64,000 nt of DNA from Prochlorococcus sp. AG-363-N20 (GCA_003280105.1 QCFX01000004.1:40911-104910); one strand, 5' to 3'. Shown: positions 17,691 to 28,658, numbered from the stretch's first letter. Made by a program: numbers and translations. The notes: generated by a model not told the origin, from the sequence alone.

Positions 17691-19069
17691 GTTCAATAAT
17701 TTCTCTAAGCGCTATTCATCATCGAATGGCTCAAGGTGTCCCAAAAGGGTGCTCAGATGAAGCAACAGTGCGAAGGCTTTGGTGGGGCGCTCTCGAAACT
17801 TTGCAAGACGAAGTTTTAGGGAGCATCGATTTAACGAATGCCTTGTGGTTAGCTTCTCCTCTGCCTGCACTTTATGAGCCAAGGCTTTTAGATCAATTGA
17901 AGGGTTGGGTTTGGGCTCCAGAAGACCTTGAAATGCTCAACTATCCGCATTCAGCCCTTTTACCTCCTACGCGTGTTGGATCTGGGCAATCATCTAATCC
18001 TTCTCTCGCAGGCCGCTTTGTAAGGCTTCCATTGAGAAAAGATGACGGTCATGATCCGATGTTGATAATAATCTCACCAGATATTCAAGTTGCGCTTGCA
18101 GTGCAAGGAGAGCCTGGACAACGCAATTTACTGATGAGGAGTGATCAAGAAACTTTTAGTGATTTACTAAAAATTCTTGATCAACGTTTAAATAATGAGA
18201 ACTCACCTCAATCCAAAGGGCTTAGGCATGCTTTGGCAGATATAGGTGAACTTAGAAGTGACGAATCTTTTGCAAAGATCTTCTGGCCAAGCCTTTCTTC
18301 AAAGTTGGCCTGTGTGGCTCCAAGCTTAACTATCCAGACTTTCTCGAAAGAATCTTCAAAAAGTGATTTAGTTATCCAAGAAGATACTGGAGAATTGAGC
18401 TTGCTAGAAGCTCTCACTCATGAAGTCCGAACCCCATTAGCCACAATTAGGACCTTGATACGTTCTTTATTGCGCATGAAGGATCTTCCAGAATTAGTTA
18501 TTAGCCGGTTACGAGAAATTGATACTGAATGTACTGAGCAAATAGATAGATTTGGCTTAATTTTCAATGCGGCAGAGCTGCAGAGAGAGCAACCGGCAAC
18601 AACCAGATTGGCCAGTACAGATTTAGGTCGAATGTTGGAGATGCTGCAACCAAGTTGGAGTAAGCAACTTGATAGAAGGGGAATCACTCTCACATTGGAT
18701 ATAACTCCTGATTTGCCACAGGTGCTTAGTGACCCTGAGAGATTAGAACTGATGTTAGGTGGCTTGATAGATCGCAATACCAGAGGACTTGAACCGGGCA
18801 GTAGTTTGTATTTAGAGCTTCGCCCTGCGGGCCATCGCTTAAAACTGCAAATAATCAGCAAGTCTAAAAATAATCTTAATAAGGATGAATCAAGAACTGG
18901 AGGTAATTCCGACCTTGGAACGGTACTTAGCTGGAATCCAAGGACGGGTAGTTTGCAGCTTAGTGAGGCTGCTACAGAAAGATTGTTAGAAAGCTTGGGT
19001 GGTTGGTTAACACATCGCAGAAACAGCGGCCTGACAGTGTTTTTCCCTATTTCAGAAGCAAAATTCTAA
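17687..19069 (+). CDS. Soluble sensor histidine kinase with degenerate ATP-binding domain
   Basis: A 460-residue cytosolic protein without membrane spans. Residues 1-230 form an unassigned sensory part. The dimerisation/phosphoacceptor helix follows, with His245 in LEALTHEVRTPLATIRTLI, a canonical H box. The ATPase half is poor: the N box reads MLGGLIDRNTRG with no clear asparagine, and no DxGxG G1 box is visible where KSKNNLNKDESRTGG stands. It may be phosphorylated by another kinase or act as a phosphatase or scaffold. It starts with GTG inside the rodA stop; no response regulator gene is adjacent. Confidence 0.75.
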   Translation: MSSIISLSAIHHRMAQGVPKGCSDEATVRRLWWGALETLQDEVLGSIDLTNALWLASPLPALYEPRLLDQLKGWVWAPEDLEMLNYPHSALLPPTRVGSGQSSNPSLAGRFVRLPLRKDDGHDPMLIIISPDIQVALAVQGEPGQRNLLMRSDQETFSDLLKILDQRLNNENSPQSKGLRHALADIGELRSDESFAKIFWPSLSSKLACVAPSLTIQTFSKESSKSDLVIQEDTGELSLLEALTHEVRTPLATIRTLIRSLLRMKDLPELVISRLREIDTECTEQIDRFGLIFNAAELQREQPATTRLASTDLGRMLEMLQPSWSKQLDRRGITLTLDITPDLPQVLSDPERLELMLGGLIDRNTRGLEPGSSLYLELRPAGHRLKLQIISKSKNNLNKDESRTGGNSDLGTVLSWNPRTGSLQLSEAATERLLESLGGWLTHRRNSGLTVFFPISEAKF

Positions 19070-19186
19070 ATTTCTTTTGATGTCTCAATGTTGACGGGTG
19101 TGAAGGTTCGGGGGATCAGTGCCATAGGGCACAAATCGTAGTGCTACTTTTCACTAGTAACGGTATGCCGATTTTCGAGTAAAGCC

Positions 19187-19615
19187 ATGACAGAACAGGC
19201 GCTAAAAGGCAGTCTCCCTCAACACATCGGAAGTACCGGTGGACTTTTAAATTCTGCTGAAACCGAAGAAAAATACGCAATTACATGGTCTAGCACTAAG
19301 GCTCAAGCCTTTGAGCTGCCAACAGGAGGCGCAGCCCTTATGAATGAGGGTGAAAACCTTATGTATTTCTCTCGTAAGGAACAATGTCTCGCCTTAGGAA
19401 CTCAGCTCAGAACCTTTAAGCCTCGTATCGAGAATTACAAGATTTATCGTATTTTCCCAGGCGGAGATACTGAGTTTCTTCATCCAAAGGATGGAGTGTT
19501 CCCTGAAAAAGTAAATGAAGGGCGGCCTATGGTGAATCACAACCCCCGCAGAATTGGCCAAAACCCTAATCCTGCCAGCATAAAATTTAGTGGAAAGGAA
19601 ACTTTCGACAGTTGA
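19187..19615 (+). CDS. psaD: Photosystem I subunit II (ferredoxin-docking protein)
   Basis: A 142-residue stromal-side extrinsic subunit of photosystem I that docks ferredoxin and stabilises PsaC. Conserved PsaD segments are [38 protein letters not shown] and [30 protein letters not shown]. The length is normal for cyanobacteria. The 117-nt upstream region contains a GTGCC-ATAG-GGCAC hairpin at about 19118-19131. Single gene with its own promoter likely; expected to be strongly expressed. Confidence 0.97.
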   Translation: MTEQALKGSLPQHIGSTGGLLNSAETEEKYAITWSSTKAQAFELPTGGAALMNEGENLMYFSRKEQCLALGTQLRTFKPRIENYKIYRIFPGGDTEFLHPKDGVFPEKVNEGRPMVNHNPRRIGQNPNPASIKFSGKETFDS

Positions 19616-19674
19616 GTTAAGAGCTCATACAGACTTAGCTTTAAATTCACCGCGTGGGCTGCGATGATCTTTGC

Positions 19675-21195
19675 ATGCATAGCTTCGATCGAGCTTCATT
19701 TCTAGATGCGGCATCTAATGGTGCCAATTTTATTCCTGTAGCCCGTAGCTGGCCTGCTGACCTTGAAACGCCATTAACTACATGGTTAAAGATTGGACAA
19801 GGACGTCCTCCAGGGGTTTTGCTCGAATCTGTTGAAGGAGGTGAAACCATTGGCAGGTGGAGTGTTGTAGCTTCTAATCCTTTATGGACGGCCACTGCAA
19901 ATGGAGACCGGTTAGTACGGCACTGGCGTGATGGTAGAAGCGATGAATCTCAGGGCAATCCTTTTGATCAACTTAGAAAGTGGCTATCTCCTTATCGCTC
20001 AATTGTTCAGCCTGACCTCCCTCCCTTAGGCCAGTTGTATGGAATGTGGGGATATGAATTGATTAAATGGATTGAGCCTACTGTTCCTGTACATTCTCGC
20101 TCTGAGGAAGAGCCACCCGATGGTGTCTGGATGTTGATGGACAGCATTCTCATTTTTGATCAGGTTAAACGCCTGATTACTGCTGTTGCATATGGGGATT
20201 TAACTGACTCACAAACTCCAGAAAAAGCTTTTGATGGTGCTCTCGAGAGAATTCAAACTCTTGAGAGCTTGATGGCAAAACCTTTGCCTCAGGTTCAGCC
20301 ATTGCAATGGCAACAAACAAATATTCCAACACCTCGTACCAAGCGCAATTTTCGAAAGGTTGATTTTGAGCAAGCAGTAAGAACAGCGAAGGACCACATA
20401 TCAGCTGGAGATGTTTTTCAGTTGGTTCTCAGTCAGAAACTTGAAACCCAAGTCAAGCAAAGCCCTTTTGACCTATACCGCAGTTTGAGGATGGTCAATC
20501 CATCCCCTTATATGGCTTTTTTTGATTTTGGGGATTGGCAATTAATTGGCTCAAGCCCTGAAGTGATGGTTAAAGCGGAACCTACTGAGAATGGCATTCG
20601 TGCAAGCTTGAGACCAATTGCAGGAACTCGACCGAGAGGATCTACTCCCGAGGATGATGGGAAGTTGGAGCAAGAACTTTTAGCAGACCCTAAGGAAAGA
20701 GCAGAACACGTAATGCTTGTAGATTTGGGGCGTAATGATTTGGGACGTGTTTGCACACCAGGGAGTGTTGCTGTTAAAGAACTCATGGTTATTGAGAAAT
20801 ACTCACATGTCATGCACATAGTGAGTGAAGTTGAAGGGTTGCTTTCAGCCGGCATGGATGTCTTGGATTTGTTAATGGCTTCATTCCCTGCAGGCACAGT
20901 CAGTGGGGCTCCAAAAATTAGGGCTATGCAGCTTATTTATCAGCTAGAAAATCAGGCAAGAGGACCATATTCGGGTGTTTATGGTTCATTAGATTTGAAT
21001 GGAGCATTAAATACTGCAATTACTATTCGCACAATGCTGGTGCGACGGCATCCTCGAGAGGGATGGCTCATGCAAGTTCAATCTGGAGCAGGTGTAGTTG
21101 CAGACTCAGTTCCAACATCTGAATACCAAGAAACCCTCAATAAGGCTAAAGGCATGCTTACAGCTCTAGCGTGTCTTGGTCCGTCGAACTTATGA
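19675..21195 (+). CDS. trpE: Anthranilate synthase component I
   Basis: Makes anthranilate from chorismate with the TrpG glutaminase subunit, the first step of tryptophan synthesis. The product has 506 residues from ATG 19675; a GTG at 19654 would add seven residues. LLESVEGGETIGRWS carries the LLES feedback-binding motif. Chorismate-site blocks follow: VFQLVLSQ, SSPEVMV, PIAGTRPRG, HVMLVDLGRNDLGR and TVSGAPKIRAM. The start codon of gshA overlaps its stop (ATGA). Confidence 0.95.
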   Translation: MHSFDRASFLDAASNGANFIPVARSWPADLETPLTTWLKIGQGRPPGVLLESVEGGETIGRWSVVASNPLWTATANGDRLVRHWRDGRSDESQGNPFDQLRKWLSPYRSIVQPDLPPLGQLYGMWGYELIKWIEPTVPVHSRSEEEPPDGVWMLMDSILIFDQVKRLITAVAYGDLTDSQTPEKAFDGALERIQTLESLMAKPLPQVQPLQWQQTNIPTPRTKRNFRKVDFEQAVRTAKDHISAGDVFQLVLSQKLETQVKQSPFDLYRSLRMVNPSPYMAFFDFGDWQLIGSSPEVMVKAEPTENGIRASLRPIAGTRPRGSTPEDDGKLEQELLADPKERAEHVMLVDLGRNDLGRVCTPGSVAVKELMVIEKYSHVMHIVSEVEGLLSAGMDVLDLLMASFPAGTVSGAPKIRAMQLIYQLENQARGPYSGVYGSLDLNGALNTAITIRTMLVRRHPREGWLMQVQSGAGVVADSVPTSEYQETLNKAKGMLTALACLGPSNL

Positions 21196-22334
21196 CGCAA
21201 GGATTGCTTCTGAAAGGATTTGAAGTTGAACTTTTTACCGGAAAAGTGACGGGTGAAAATGTTGGTGTCGCAGCAGAAGCTTCTAAAGAACTTTCTGAGT
21301 TCGTCAAGGAACCTGATCATCGAAACCTTGAATACATTACGGCTCCTGAAAGTCAATTTGATTGCTTAAAAGAAGCACTTTTAGCTCCTCGACGTAGATT
21401 GCGAAATTGGCTGACCTCGAGGAAACTAACAATTTTGCCTGGAAGTACTCTGAGTCTTGGTGATAGTAAAAAGTTTGAACGCTCCGACCCCACAAACCCA
21501 TATCATGACTTAATTGAAACTACTTATGGCACAAGAGTTGTTACTGCAAGTATTCATATCAACTTAGGTATAGATGACACTGCTCGGCTATTTTCGGCAC
21601 TCCGGTTAGTGCGTTGTGAAGCATCTTTATTGCTTGCCTTAAGTGCAAGCTCTCCCTTTCTGGATGGTGTGTTGACAGGGGTGCATTCACAGCGATGGTT
21701 GCAATTTCCTCTTACGCCTGAAAAGGTCTCACTGTTTGTGAGCCATGATGACTACGTGCAATGGGTAGAAGATAAGCTAAGAAATGGCCTCATGTGGAAT
21801 GAAAGGCATTTGTGGACTTCAGTTAGACCTAATGGCCCGAGTCGTCCGCATGAATTAAATCGATTGGAATTGCGGATATGTGATCTTATAACTGATTGTG
21901 ACTTGCTTTTGGCTATTACTGCCTTGTTGGAATTACGAGTTATCACTCTGTTCTCGGAACCTAGTTTGTTAGACCCTTTGGACGCAAGCCTTTTGTCTAT
22001 TGAAGAACTCGCTGCCCTTAGCGATGTGAATGACTTGGCAGCTGCAAAAACGAGCCTTGATGCGACTTTGCATCATTGGAGAGATGGTAAACCTATTCTT
22101 TGTCGTGAATGGATTGAACAATTACTTGATGAAGTGATGCCATTAGCTGGCGATATGAATATGGTTCAATTGCTGACTCCAATTCACGAGGTATTAGATA
22201 AGGGGAATCAAGCAATGCAATGGACTAATGCCTATCTTTCTGGAGAATCAATAGAGGCCATCATTCAAAAGAGTATTCATGATATGGAAGAAGAAGAAAA
22301 TTTCTTTCTTAAGACAGAGGCAATTTTGGGATAA
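21192..22334 (+). CDS. gshA: Glutamate-cysteine ligase, cyanobacterial type
   Basis: Forms gamma-glutamylcysteine, the first step of glutathione synthesis. The 380-residue product matches the cyanobacterial glutamate-cysteine ligase family: [16 protein letters not shown] at the start, [18 protein letters not shown], and [19 protein letters not shown] 21192 overlaps the trpE stop by ATGA; a GTG at 21171 is an alternative. The run trpE-gshA-ppc is tightly spaced (2 nt before ppc) and probably one transcript, though the pathways are unrelated. Confidence 0.9.
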   Translation: MTQGLLLKGFEVELFTGKVTGENVGVAAEASKELSEFVKEPDHRNLEYITAPESQFDCLKEALLAPRRRLRNWLTSRKLTILPGSTLSLGDSKKFERSDPTNPYHDLIETTYGTRVVTASIHINLGIDDTARLFSALRLVRCEASLLLALSASSPFLDGVLTGVHSQRWLQFPLTPEKVSLFVSHDDYVQWVEDKLRNGLMWNERHLWTSVRPNGPSRPHELNRLELRICDLITDCDLLLAITALLELRVITLFSEPSLLDPLDASLLSIEELAALSDVNDLAAAKTSLDATLHHWRDGKPILCREWIEQLLDEVMPLAGDMNMVQLLTPIHEVLDKGNQAMQWTNAYLSGESIEAIIQKSIHDMEEEENFFLKTEAILG

Positions 22335-22336
22335 CT

Positions 22337-25300
22337 ATGACGAAACCAGAGCCGACAAAAGAAAGTCAAAAGCAAGTCGTACCACAGATGCTTACAGACA
22401 GTAAACCCATCCAAAATATCAATGGACATGATGCAAGCCGACTTTTGCAACAACGTCTTGAGTTGGTTGAAGACCTTTGGAAAACTGTTTTAAAAAGTGA
22501 ATGTCCTCCGGAGCAGACAGAAAGATTGCTGCGTTTAAAGCAACTTAGTGATCCCATCAACGATGAACTTGGCGATCAAAACAGCACTAGTGTTGCAATC
22601 GTTCTCTTGATTCGTGACATGGATCTCGCAGAGGCCATCTCTGCTGCACGTGCATTCTCTCTTTATTTCCAGTTGGTAAATATCCTTGAACAACGCATTG
22701 AAGAAGATAGTTATCTAGAAAGCATGACCATTAGCGAAGATCACCCAGGAGAAGATGAGTCATTAGATCCGTTTGCTCCCCCACTAGCTAGTCAGACATC
22801 ACCTGCAACATTTCGAGAGTTATTTAGCCGTCTTCGTCGTCTGAATGTTCCACCTGCTCAGTTAGAAACTTTGCTTCAAGAGATGGATATTCGTCTTGTG
22901 TTTACAGCACATCCAACTGAGATTGTGCGACACACTGTTCGCCATAAACAACGCAGAGTTGCAAGTCTTTTGCAGCAACTCCAATCTGATACAGCCAGTG
23001 CAGTATCAGATAAAGAAAGCCTTAGGCTTCAATTAGAAGAAGAGATCAGACTCTGGTGGCGTACAGATGAACTGCACCAGTTCAAACCAACTGTATTGGA
23101 TGAGGTGGACTATGCACTTCATTATTTTCAGCAGGTTTTATTTGAGGCAATGCCTCAGTTGCGTAGACGTATTAATTCAGCATTAGCTGATAGCTATCCA
23201 GATGTTCAAGGGCCTCAAGAAGCTTTTTGCACTTTTGGGTCATGGGTTGGAGCAGATCGAGATGGGAACCCATCGGTTACCCCTGAGATAACCTGGCGAA
23301 CGGCTTGCTATCAGCGCCAACTCATGTTGGAAGGCTATATAAGTGCTGTCCAACATCTGAGGGACCAATTGAGTATTTCTATGCAGTGGAGCCAAGTCGG
23401 GGCAACACTATTGGAATCGTTGGAAATGGATAGACTAAGATTTCCAGAAGTGTATGAAGAAAGAGCTGCACGCTATAGATTAGAGCCTTATCGATTGAAA
23501 TTGAGCTACACATTAGAGAGGTTAAGACTCACTCATCTACGCAATCAGCAATTAGCTGATGCAGGATGGAAAACATCGCTTGATGCAACTAAGTCTGAGC
23601 CATTAAGCGGGAACACTTCTGATTCACTTCATTACTCTTCCGTAGAGGAGTTTCGGGGGGATTTAGAGTTAATTCGCAATAGCTTAGTAAGCACAGATTT
23701 GAGTTGTGAGCCACTTGATACTCTTTTGACGCAAGTACATATTTTTGGATTTTCTCTTGCCAGTTTGGATATTCGCCAGGAAAGCACAAGACATAGTGAT
23801 GCCCTAGATGAATTGACTCGTTATCTCAAGTTGCCCAAACCATATGGAGAAATGGCGGAAGATGAGAAAGTCCAGTGGCTGTTGGAGGAATTGCAAACAC
23901 GACGTCCACTCATTCCGGCCGCAGTTAATTGGTCTGAAAGCACAGAGGCAACAGTATCTGTGTTTCGCATGTTGCAGCGACTTCAACAAGAGTTTGGAAG
24001 TCGTATTTGTAGAACATATGTCATTTCGATGAGCCATACAGTTTCTGATTTGCTTGAAGTCTTGTTGTTGGCAAAGGAAGTTGGTCTTGTGGATCCTGCC
24101 TCAGGTCTGGCAGACCTATTAGTTGTCCCTTTGTTTGAAACAGTCGAAGACCTGCAACGTGCACCTTCTGTTATGGAGGAGCTTTTTCAAACGACTATTT
24201 ATCGAAACTTGTTGCCTTGTGTAGGAGAAAGCATGCAGCCTCTGCAAGAGTTGATGTTAGGTTATTCGGATAGCAACAAAGACTCTGGCTTTTTGTCGAG
24301 TAATTGGGAGATACATCAAGCTCAAATAGCTCTTCAAGATATTGCTCGTAGTCAAGGAGTCGTTTTACGTCTATTTCATGGAAGAGGTGGTTCAGTTGGA
24401 AGGGGAGGTGGCCCTGCATATCAAGCAATACTTGCTCAACCGAGTGGGACCTTACAAGGCCGTATCAAAATTACTGAGCAAGGAGAGGTGCTGGCTTCGA
24501 AATACAGTCTGCCTGAGCTTGCTCTTTATAACCTTGAGACAGTTACTACGGCAGTTCTTCAAAACAGTCTTGTAACTAATCAGTTGGATGCCACTCCTAG
24601 TTGGAATCAACTAATGAGCAGACTTGCTGCTCATTCAAGAGAGCACTACCGCGCCTTGGTTCACGACAACCCCGATTTGGTTGCGTTTTTTCAAGAAGTG
24701 ACACCTATTGAAGAAATTAGTAAATTGCAGATTTCTAGTCGACCTGCGCGAAGGAAAAGCGGTGCTAAGGATTTAGCCAGTCTTAGGGCTATCCCATGGG
24801 TTTTTGGTTGGACACAAAGTCGTTTTCTTTTGCCTAGTTGGTTTGGTGTCGGAACTGCTCTTGCTGCTGAAGTGGATGCAGATATAGACCAGTTAGCTTT
24901 ACTTCGGAGACTTCATCAGCGCTGGCCATTTTTCCGAATGTTGATTTCAAAAGTGGAGATGACTCTTTCAAAAGTAGATTTAGAACTTGCTCACCATTAC
25001 ATGATTAGTCTTGGTAGCACAGACAATAGAGAATCCTTCAATCGTATTTTTGCAATTATTTCAACGGAATACTCTTTAACTAAGAAATTAATCCTTGATA
25101 TAACAGGGAATAGAAGATTACTTGATGCTGACCCTGCATTGCAATTATCTGTGGATTTACGTAATCGCACTATTGTTCCACTCGGGTTTCTTCAAGTTGC
25201 GCTTTTACGACGTTTAAGAGATCAAAATCGACAACCTCCTATGAGTGAAACTCCAGGCACTGCTGGAGAAAGTGGTCGAACTTATAGCCGAAGTGAATTA

Positions 25301-25360
25301 CTGCGAGGTGCTTTGCTCACCATTAATGGTATAGCCGCAGGCATGCGTAACACAGGTTGA
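22337..25360 (+). CDS. ppc: Phosphoenolpyruvate carboxylase
   Basis: Carboxylates phosphoenolpyruvate with bicarbonate to oxaloacetate, refilling the incomplete TCA cycle and supplying aspartate-family carbon. 1007 residues, normal for cyanobacteria. Catalytic blocks are intact: [19 protein letters not shown] with the essential His, [32 protein letters not shown], and the glycine loop [14 protein letters not shown]. The extreme C-terminus ends in [11 protein letters not shown], the conserved RNTG. Cytosolic. Confidence 0.97.
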   Translation: MTKPEPTKESQKQVVPQMLTDSKPIQNINGHDASRLLQQRLELVEDLWKTVLKSECPPEQTERLLRLKQLSDPINDELGDQNSTSVAIVLLIRDMDLAEAISAARAFSLYFQLVNILEQRIEEDSYLESMTISEDHPGEDESLDPFAPPLASQTSPATFRELFSRLRRLNVPPAQLETLLQEMDIRLVFTAHPTEIVRHTVRHKQRRVASLLQQLQSDTASAVSDKESLRLQLEEEIRLWWRTDELHQFKPTVLDEVDYALHYFQQVLFEAMPQLRRRINSALADSYPDVQGPQEAFCTFGSWVGADRDGNPSVTPEITWRTACYQRQLMLEGYISAVQHLRDQLSISMQWSQVGATLLESLEMDRLRFPEVYEERAARYRLEPYRLKLSYTLERLRLTHLRNQQLADAGWKTSLDATKSEPLSGNTSDSLHYSSVEEFRGDLELIRNSLVSTDLSCEPLDTLLTQVHIFGFSLASLDIRQESTRHSDALDELTRYLKLPKPYGEMAEDEKVQWLLEELQTRRPLIPAAVNWSESTEATVSVFRMLQRLQQEFGSRICRTYVISMSHTVSDLLEVLLLAKEVGLVDPASGLADLLVVPLFETVEDLQRAPSVMEELFQTTIYRNLLPCVGESMQPLQELMLGYSDSNKDSGFLSSNWEIHQAQIALQDIARSQGVVLRLFHGRGGSVGRGGGPAYQAILAQPSGTLQGRIKITEQGEVLASKYSLPELALYNLETVTTAVLQNSLVTNQLDATPSWNQLMSRLAAHSREHYRALVHDNPDLVAFFQEVTPIEEISKLQISSRPARRKSGAKDLASLRAIPWVFGWTQSRFLLPSWFGVGTALAAEVDADIDQLALLRRLHQRWPFFRMLISKVEMTLSKVDLELAHHYMISLGSTDNRESFNRIFAIISTEYSLTKKLILDITGNRRLLDADPALQLSVDLRNRTIVPLGFLQVALLRRLRDQNRQPPMSETPGTAGESGRTYSRSELLRGALLTINGIAAGMRNTG

Positions 25361-25821
25361 ACTTGTTTCCCTTTAATGATCGTTCTTCTCTTTCTAGTTT
25401 ACCTTCTGGGTTCGTGTGGGAAAGTGACCAAATACCTTCTCCTGTTTCGTTAAATAGGTTGCTTGCAAGATGTAATGAAGAGACTCATCCCTCCAAGCGA
25501 TTGGCATTGGCAATGGAGAAAAGTTCTTTTTGTTTGAGTATCATCGAAGAAAAGAGTGGTTGCTTAGCTGGGTTCGTTCGAGTCACTAGTGATAATGGAT
25601 TAAATGCAAATCTTTGGAACCTTGTTGCTGAGCCAGGAGATTTTCAAGATCAGTTAATAGAGGTTTTAGTAAATCGTGCAATGGGAATTATTCGTAGAAC
25701 TATGCCAGGTTGCAGTGTATCTATATCTGCACCTTTAATAGCAATTCAGGCACTACAAAAGCAAGGCTTTTTGGTTGACCCTTCTGGCATTAGAGCAATG
25801 GGGCTCAGGCTACGTTCATAG
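25357..25821 (+). CDS. Small GNAT-like acetyltransferase, tentative
   Basis: A 154-residue soluble protein that starts with TTG at 25357 overlapping the ppc stop, or with a nearby TTG at 25363. The middle ([41 protein letters not shown]) and the end ([19 protein letters not shown]) follow the strand-helix order of GNAT N-acetyltransferases, including a terminal 'aQ.lY.k.GF'-type segment. The acetyl-CoA loop Q/RxxGxG/A is not clear, so activity is uncertain. Translational coupling to ppc is likely. Confidence 0.5.
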   Translation: MNLFPFNDRSSLSSLPSGFVWESDQIPSPVSLNRLLARCNEETHPSKRLALAMEKSSFCLSIIEEKSGCLAGFVRVTSDNGLNANLWNLVAEPGDFQDQLIEVLVNRAMGIIRRTMPGCSVSISAPLIAIQALQKQGFLVDPSGIRAMGLRLRS

Positions 25822-25843
25822 CCTGATAAGGGTTTTATATCAA

Positions 25844-25917
25844 CGAGCATGGAGGGACTCGAACCCCCGACTCTCAGAACCGGAATCTGATGCTCTATCC
25901 AACTGAGCTACATGCCC
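25844..25917 (-). tRNA. tRNA-Arg (CCG)
   Basis: On the minus strand GGGCATG pairs with CATGCTC (one G-U pair). The D arm is GCTCAGTTGGATAGAGC, the anticodon loop is TTCCGGT with anticodon CCG, and the T arm reads GGGGGTTCGAGTCCC. 74 nt with the discriminator; CCA is not encoded. It lies between the GNAT-like gene and recF, on the opposite strand. Confidence 0.95.
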
Positions 25918-25923
25918 AAAGCT

Positions 25924-25951
25924 CCATATGATGCAGCTGTACGAGAACAGC
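25924..25951. repeat. Element shared with the recA upstream region, copy A
   Basis: CCATATGATGCAGCTGT (25924-25940), six bases, then ACAGC. The copy upstream of recA (38504-38531) matches 16 of 17 bases, with the same six-base spacing before ACAGC. GCTGT-N6-ACAGC is an inverted repeat. It lies 6 nt upstream of the tRNA-Arg gene and about 50 nt before the conserved N-terminus of recF. Confidence 0.6.
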
Positions 25952-26003
25952 TCTTAAGGAACCTGCTTCCAGTTAGCTTAGCCAAATAGATGCCTAAGAA
26001 AAG

Positions 26004-27110
26004 ATTCAGCTTCATCAGCTCGACCTTCATGCATTCCGAAATTACAGTCGGCTAAAAATTGAGGTGTCTGAAAAGAGATTGCTTGTTATAGGTCCCAATG
26101 GTGTAGGTAAATCCAATCTTTTAGAGGCTGTTGAGCTATTAGGTACTCTTCGCTCACACCGGTCTGGCAGTGATAAAGACTTGATCCATTGGGAGCAGAA
26201 TTCCTCTGTATTAAGGGCAATAGTTAATGATTCTGAAAGCCTTCAATTGGAATTAAGAAGAAGAGGTGGGAGAAAAGCCTATAGAAATCAAAAACTGTTA
26301 CCACGTCAGTTGGATCTTTTAGGCCCTTTGAGATGTGTGGGCTTTAGCTCCTTGGACCTTGAGCTGATTCGAGGTGAGCCAGCTCTTAGGCGTAATTGGC
26401 TTGATAGGTTGATTCAGCAATTAGAACCAATTTATTCTGAATTGATAGGACGCCATAACAAGCTTCTACGTCAAAGAAGCCAGTTATGGCGAAATTGTGT
26501 CAACCTTCCTTCTCAAGAGAGGGCTGATCTTTTAGATGCCTTTGATGTTCAAATGGCTTTAGTTAGTACTCGTATTCATCGTCGCCGAAGACGGGTGATT
26601 AGACATATAGAACCACTTGCAGCTCTATGGCAGAAGAGACTAAGCAATGGGAAAGAAAATCTCCAGCTCTCTTACTTGCCAGGCAGTTCGCTAGAAGGAG
26701 AAGAAGAGGAAGAAAATTGGAGGTTATCTATTCAAAGCCAGCTTTTACTGCAAAGAAATGATGAGGAGCGTTTAGGTCATTGCAAAGTGGGGCCCCATAG
26801 AGATGAGGTTTCTTTTTTGCTCAATGGCTTACCAGCGAGACGATTTGCTTCGGCGGGTCAACAAAGAACCTTAGTTTTAGCTTTGAAATTGGCAGAATTA
26901 GAATTAATAGCAGATCTCTTTGGAGAAGCACCGATATTGCTTTTGGATGATGTTCTGGCCGAGCTTGATCCTATGAGGCAGTTACTTCTGCTTGATGCGG
27001 TAGGGGAGAAGCATCAGTGCTTTGTAAGTGCTACCCATCTAGAGGCCTTTGAAGGTAGGTGGAAAAAGAATTCTCAAATCTTAGAAGCTGAGTTGTTGAG
27101 CGAAGTATGA
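26004..27110 (+). CDS. recF: RecF recombination and repair ATPase, non-canonical start
   Basis: An SMC-like ATPase that helps load RecA at single-strand gaps. Walker [15 protein letters not shown], signature [17 protein letters not shown] and Walker [14 protein letters not shown] are intact. The first standard start in frame is GTG 26064, but the conserved RecF N-terminus ([19 protein letters not shown]) is encoded upstream, back to a TAA at 25995. No ATG, GTG or TTG lies in that piece; ATT 26004 is used here. ATG 25990 would reach it only through a -1 shift in the AAGAAAAG run. GTG 26064 would lose the first two strands of the ATPase fold. Confidence 0.85.
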   Translation: MQLHQLDLHAFRNYSRLKIEVSEKRLLVIGPNGVGKSNLLEAVELLGTLRSHRSGSDKDLIHWEQNSSVLRAIVNDSESLQLELRRRGGRKAYRNQKLLPRQLDLLGPLRCVGFSSLDLELIRGEPALRRNWLDRLIQQLEPIYSELIGRHNKLLRQRSQLWRNCVNLPSQERADLLDAFDVQMALVSTRIHRRRRRVIRHIEPLAALWQKRLSNGKENLQLSYLPGSSLEGEEEEENWRLSIQSQLLLQRNDEERLGHCKVGPHRDEVSFLLNGLPARRFASAGQQRTLVLALKLAELELIADLFGEAPILLLDDVLAELDPMRQLLLLDAVGEKHQCFVSATHLEAFEGRWKKNSQILEAELLSEV

Positions 27111-27148
27111 GTTGTCGGTTATGGTAACCAGCTATTTTTTAGTTTTTG

Positions 27149-27640
27149 ATGGAGCGTCTATTGACTTATTTGCATCCAAACCCTGGATGGGGGAAGAACG
27201 GTTCCGACTCACAAAATAGGTCTATCCCTTCTGGAACCCCTAAAATTGTTGGCAAACATTGCATTCTTGAGCTTTATGATTGTGAACTGGAAAAGTTAAA
27301 TGATGAGGCTTTTCTGAGAACTATCATTACTTCAGCAGCGAAGTCTGCAGGTGCAACTCTCCTCAACCTCATTACACATAAATTTGAACCTCAAGGCGTA
27401 ACTGGTTTAGCTTTGTTGGCTGAATCTCATATCTCTATTCATACTTGGCCAGAGAGTGGTTACGCAGCTGTAGATGTCTTTACTTGTGGCAACCACACAA
27501 TGCCAGAAAGGGCCTGTGAGGTTCTTAGGAAAGAGCTTTCTCCCAAAAACTATTCTCTTAGAAGCTTAGATAGAGAAACTCCTGGGAACTTAGATAAAGC
27601 ATTGCGTGAACCAAGCTCCATTAAGCAATTTCAAGATTAA
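27149..27640 (+). CDS. speD: S-adenosylmethionine decarboxylase proenzyme
   Basis: Decarboxylates S-adenosylmethionine to provide aminopropyl groups for spermidine. The proenzyme cleaves itself at the serine of [12 protein letters not shown] (Ser96 here) to form the pyruvoyl cofactor. [11 protein letters not shown] and [11 protein letters not shown] complete the class 1B signature. The product is 163 residues, longer than minimal bacterial forms because of an N-terminal extension of about 33 residues. TTG 27146 precedes ATG 27149; the ATG is chosen. Same strand as recF, 38 nt downstream. Confidence 0.93.
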   Translation: MERLLTYLHPNPGWGKNGSDSQNRSIPSGTPKIVGKHCILELYDCELEKLNDEAFLRTIITSAAKSAGATLLNLITHKFEPQGVTGLALLAESHISIHTWPESGYAAVDVFTCGNHTMPERACEVLRKELSPKNYSLRSLDRETPGNLDKALREPSSIKQFQD

Positions 27641-27726
27641 TGACTTGAGTTCCTATAGCTGGAAGGGATTATCTTTTTAATTGGCTTTGAAAGAATTAAT
27701 TTTCATTTGCCTATCTTCTTATGCTC

Positions 27727-28581
27727 TTAAATTATCAGATTTTTATTACTTAAGCTCTTTTGATTGAGTTTTCCACTTATTAACCCCTCGGAATCTAAAG
27801 TAACAGAATTAAATCCGATAGAAAAGAAATAATCTCTTATTTCTTTAGGTTTTAAATTAATCAATAATTCATCTATTTGATGTTTTGGCACTTCTATTTT
27901 AGCTGCCAAGCCATAATATCGGACTCTAACCTCTAGAAAACCTTTTCCCCGAAGCCATTGTTCTGCTTTATCTACTTTCTGTAAGCTTTCTCGACTAATT
28001 CTTTCTCCATAAGGGAATCGAGAGGCGAGGCAAGGTTGCGCAGGCTTATTCCACCATGGAAGCCCTAGTTCCTTAGATATTTCCCGGACTCTTATTTTGG
28101 AGATTTTTAGTTCGGCTAGAGGTGAAGAAACACCAGCTTCTTTTCCTGCTTTGATGCCTGGTCGATAGTCACTAAGGTCATCATGATTCACACCATCAAG
28201 TACTTGAGATCCATTTGCGGCTTGAGCAATAGTGCTGATGTGCCGATGTAATTCTTGCTTGCATGCATAACACCTGTTTTTTGGGTTCAAGCTGTAGGCA
28301 GGGTTTTTCAGCTCTTGTGTTAAGCATTCCACATGGCGAATACCTATCCAAGCCGCCTGATTACGAGCTTCTGCTAACAAGTGGGGCGATAAAGCTTCAG
28401 ATACTCCAGTTATGGCTATCGCTCCAGGACCTAATTGCTCATGGGCTATGGCAGCCACCAAAGAGCTGTCAACTCCTCCAGAAAAGGCCACACAAACCTT
28501 GCCATAACTTTTCAGATTCTCACGCAAAGACTGGAGTTCTTTTTGCGTGGCATTTGATAAATGGTTCAATTCATTAGACAC
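27727..28581 (-). CDS. larE: LarE-like ATP-dependent sulfur transferase (PP-loop)
   Basis: A 284-residue member of the PP-loop ATP pyrophosphatase superfamily close to LarE, which adenylates and thiolates pyridinium dicarboxylate during nickel-pincer cofactor synthesis. The PP-loop SGGVDSS is at residues 34-40. Three cysteines stand out: Cys103 and Cys106 (NRCYACKQ) and Cys183 (QPCLASRFPYG). That arrangement resembles LarE forms holding a 4Fe-4S cluster rather than single-cysteine sacrificial ones. No larA, larB or larC lies nearby, so its cofactor product is unclear. Divergent from the CobO-like gene. Confidence 0.8.
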   Translation of the reverse strand: MSNELNHLSNATQKELQSLRENLKSYGKVCVAFSGGVDSSLVAAIAHEQLGPGAIAITGVSEALSPHLLAEARNQAAWIGIRHVECLTQELKNPAYSLNPKNRCYACKQELHRHISTIAQAANGSQVLDGVNHDDLSDYRPGIKAGKEAGVSSPLAELKISKIRVREISKELGLPWWNKPAQPCLASRFPYGERISRESLQKVDKAEQWLRGKGFLEVRVRYYGLAAKIEVPKHQIDELLINLKPKEIRDYFFSIGFNSVTLDSEGLISGKLNQKSLSNKNLII

Positions 28582-28658
28582 TTAGTCTCAAGCATCTTTG
28601 TGGAACATTATCCTCTTAACTGAATCTAGGTAAGCTCCATTTGTTAAGAGGCCTTTTC

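Noticed and set aside
19654..19674. GTG start seven codons upstream for trpE
   Set aside because: ATG 19675 matches the usual TrpE N-terminus (HSFDRASFLDAA).
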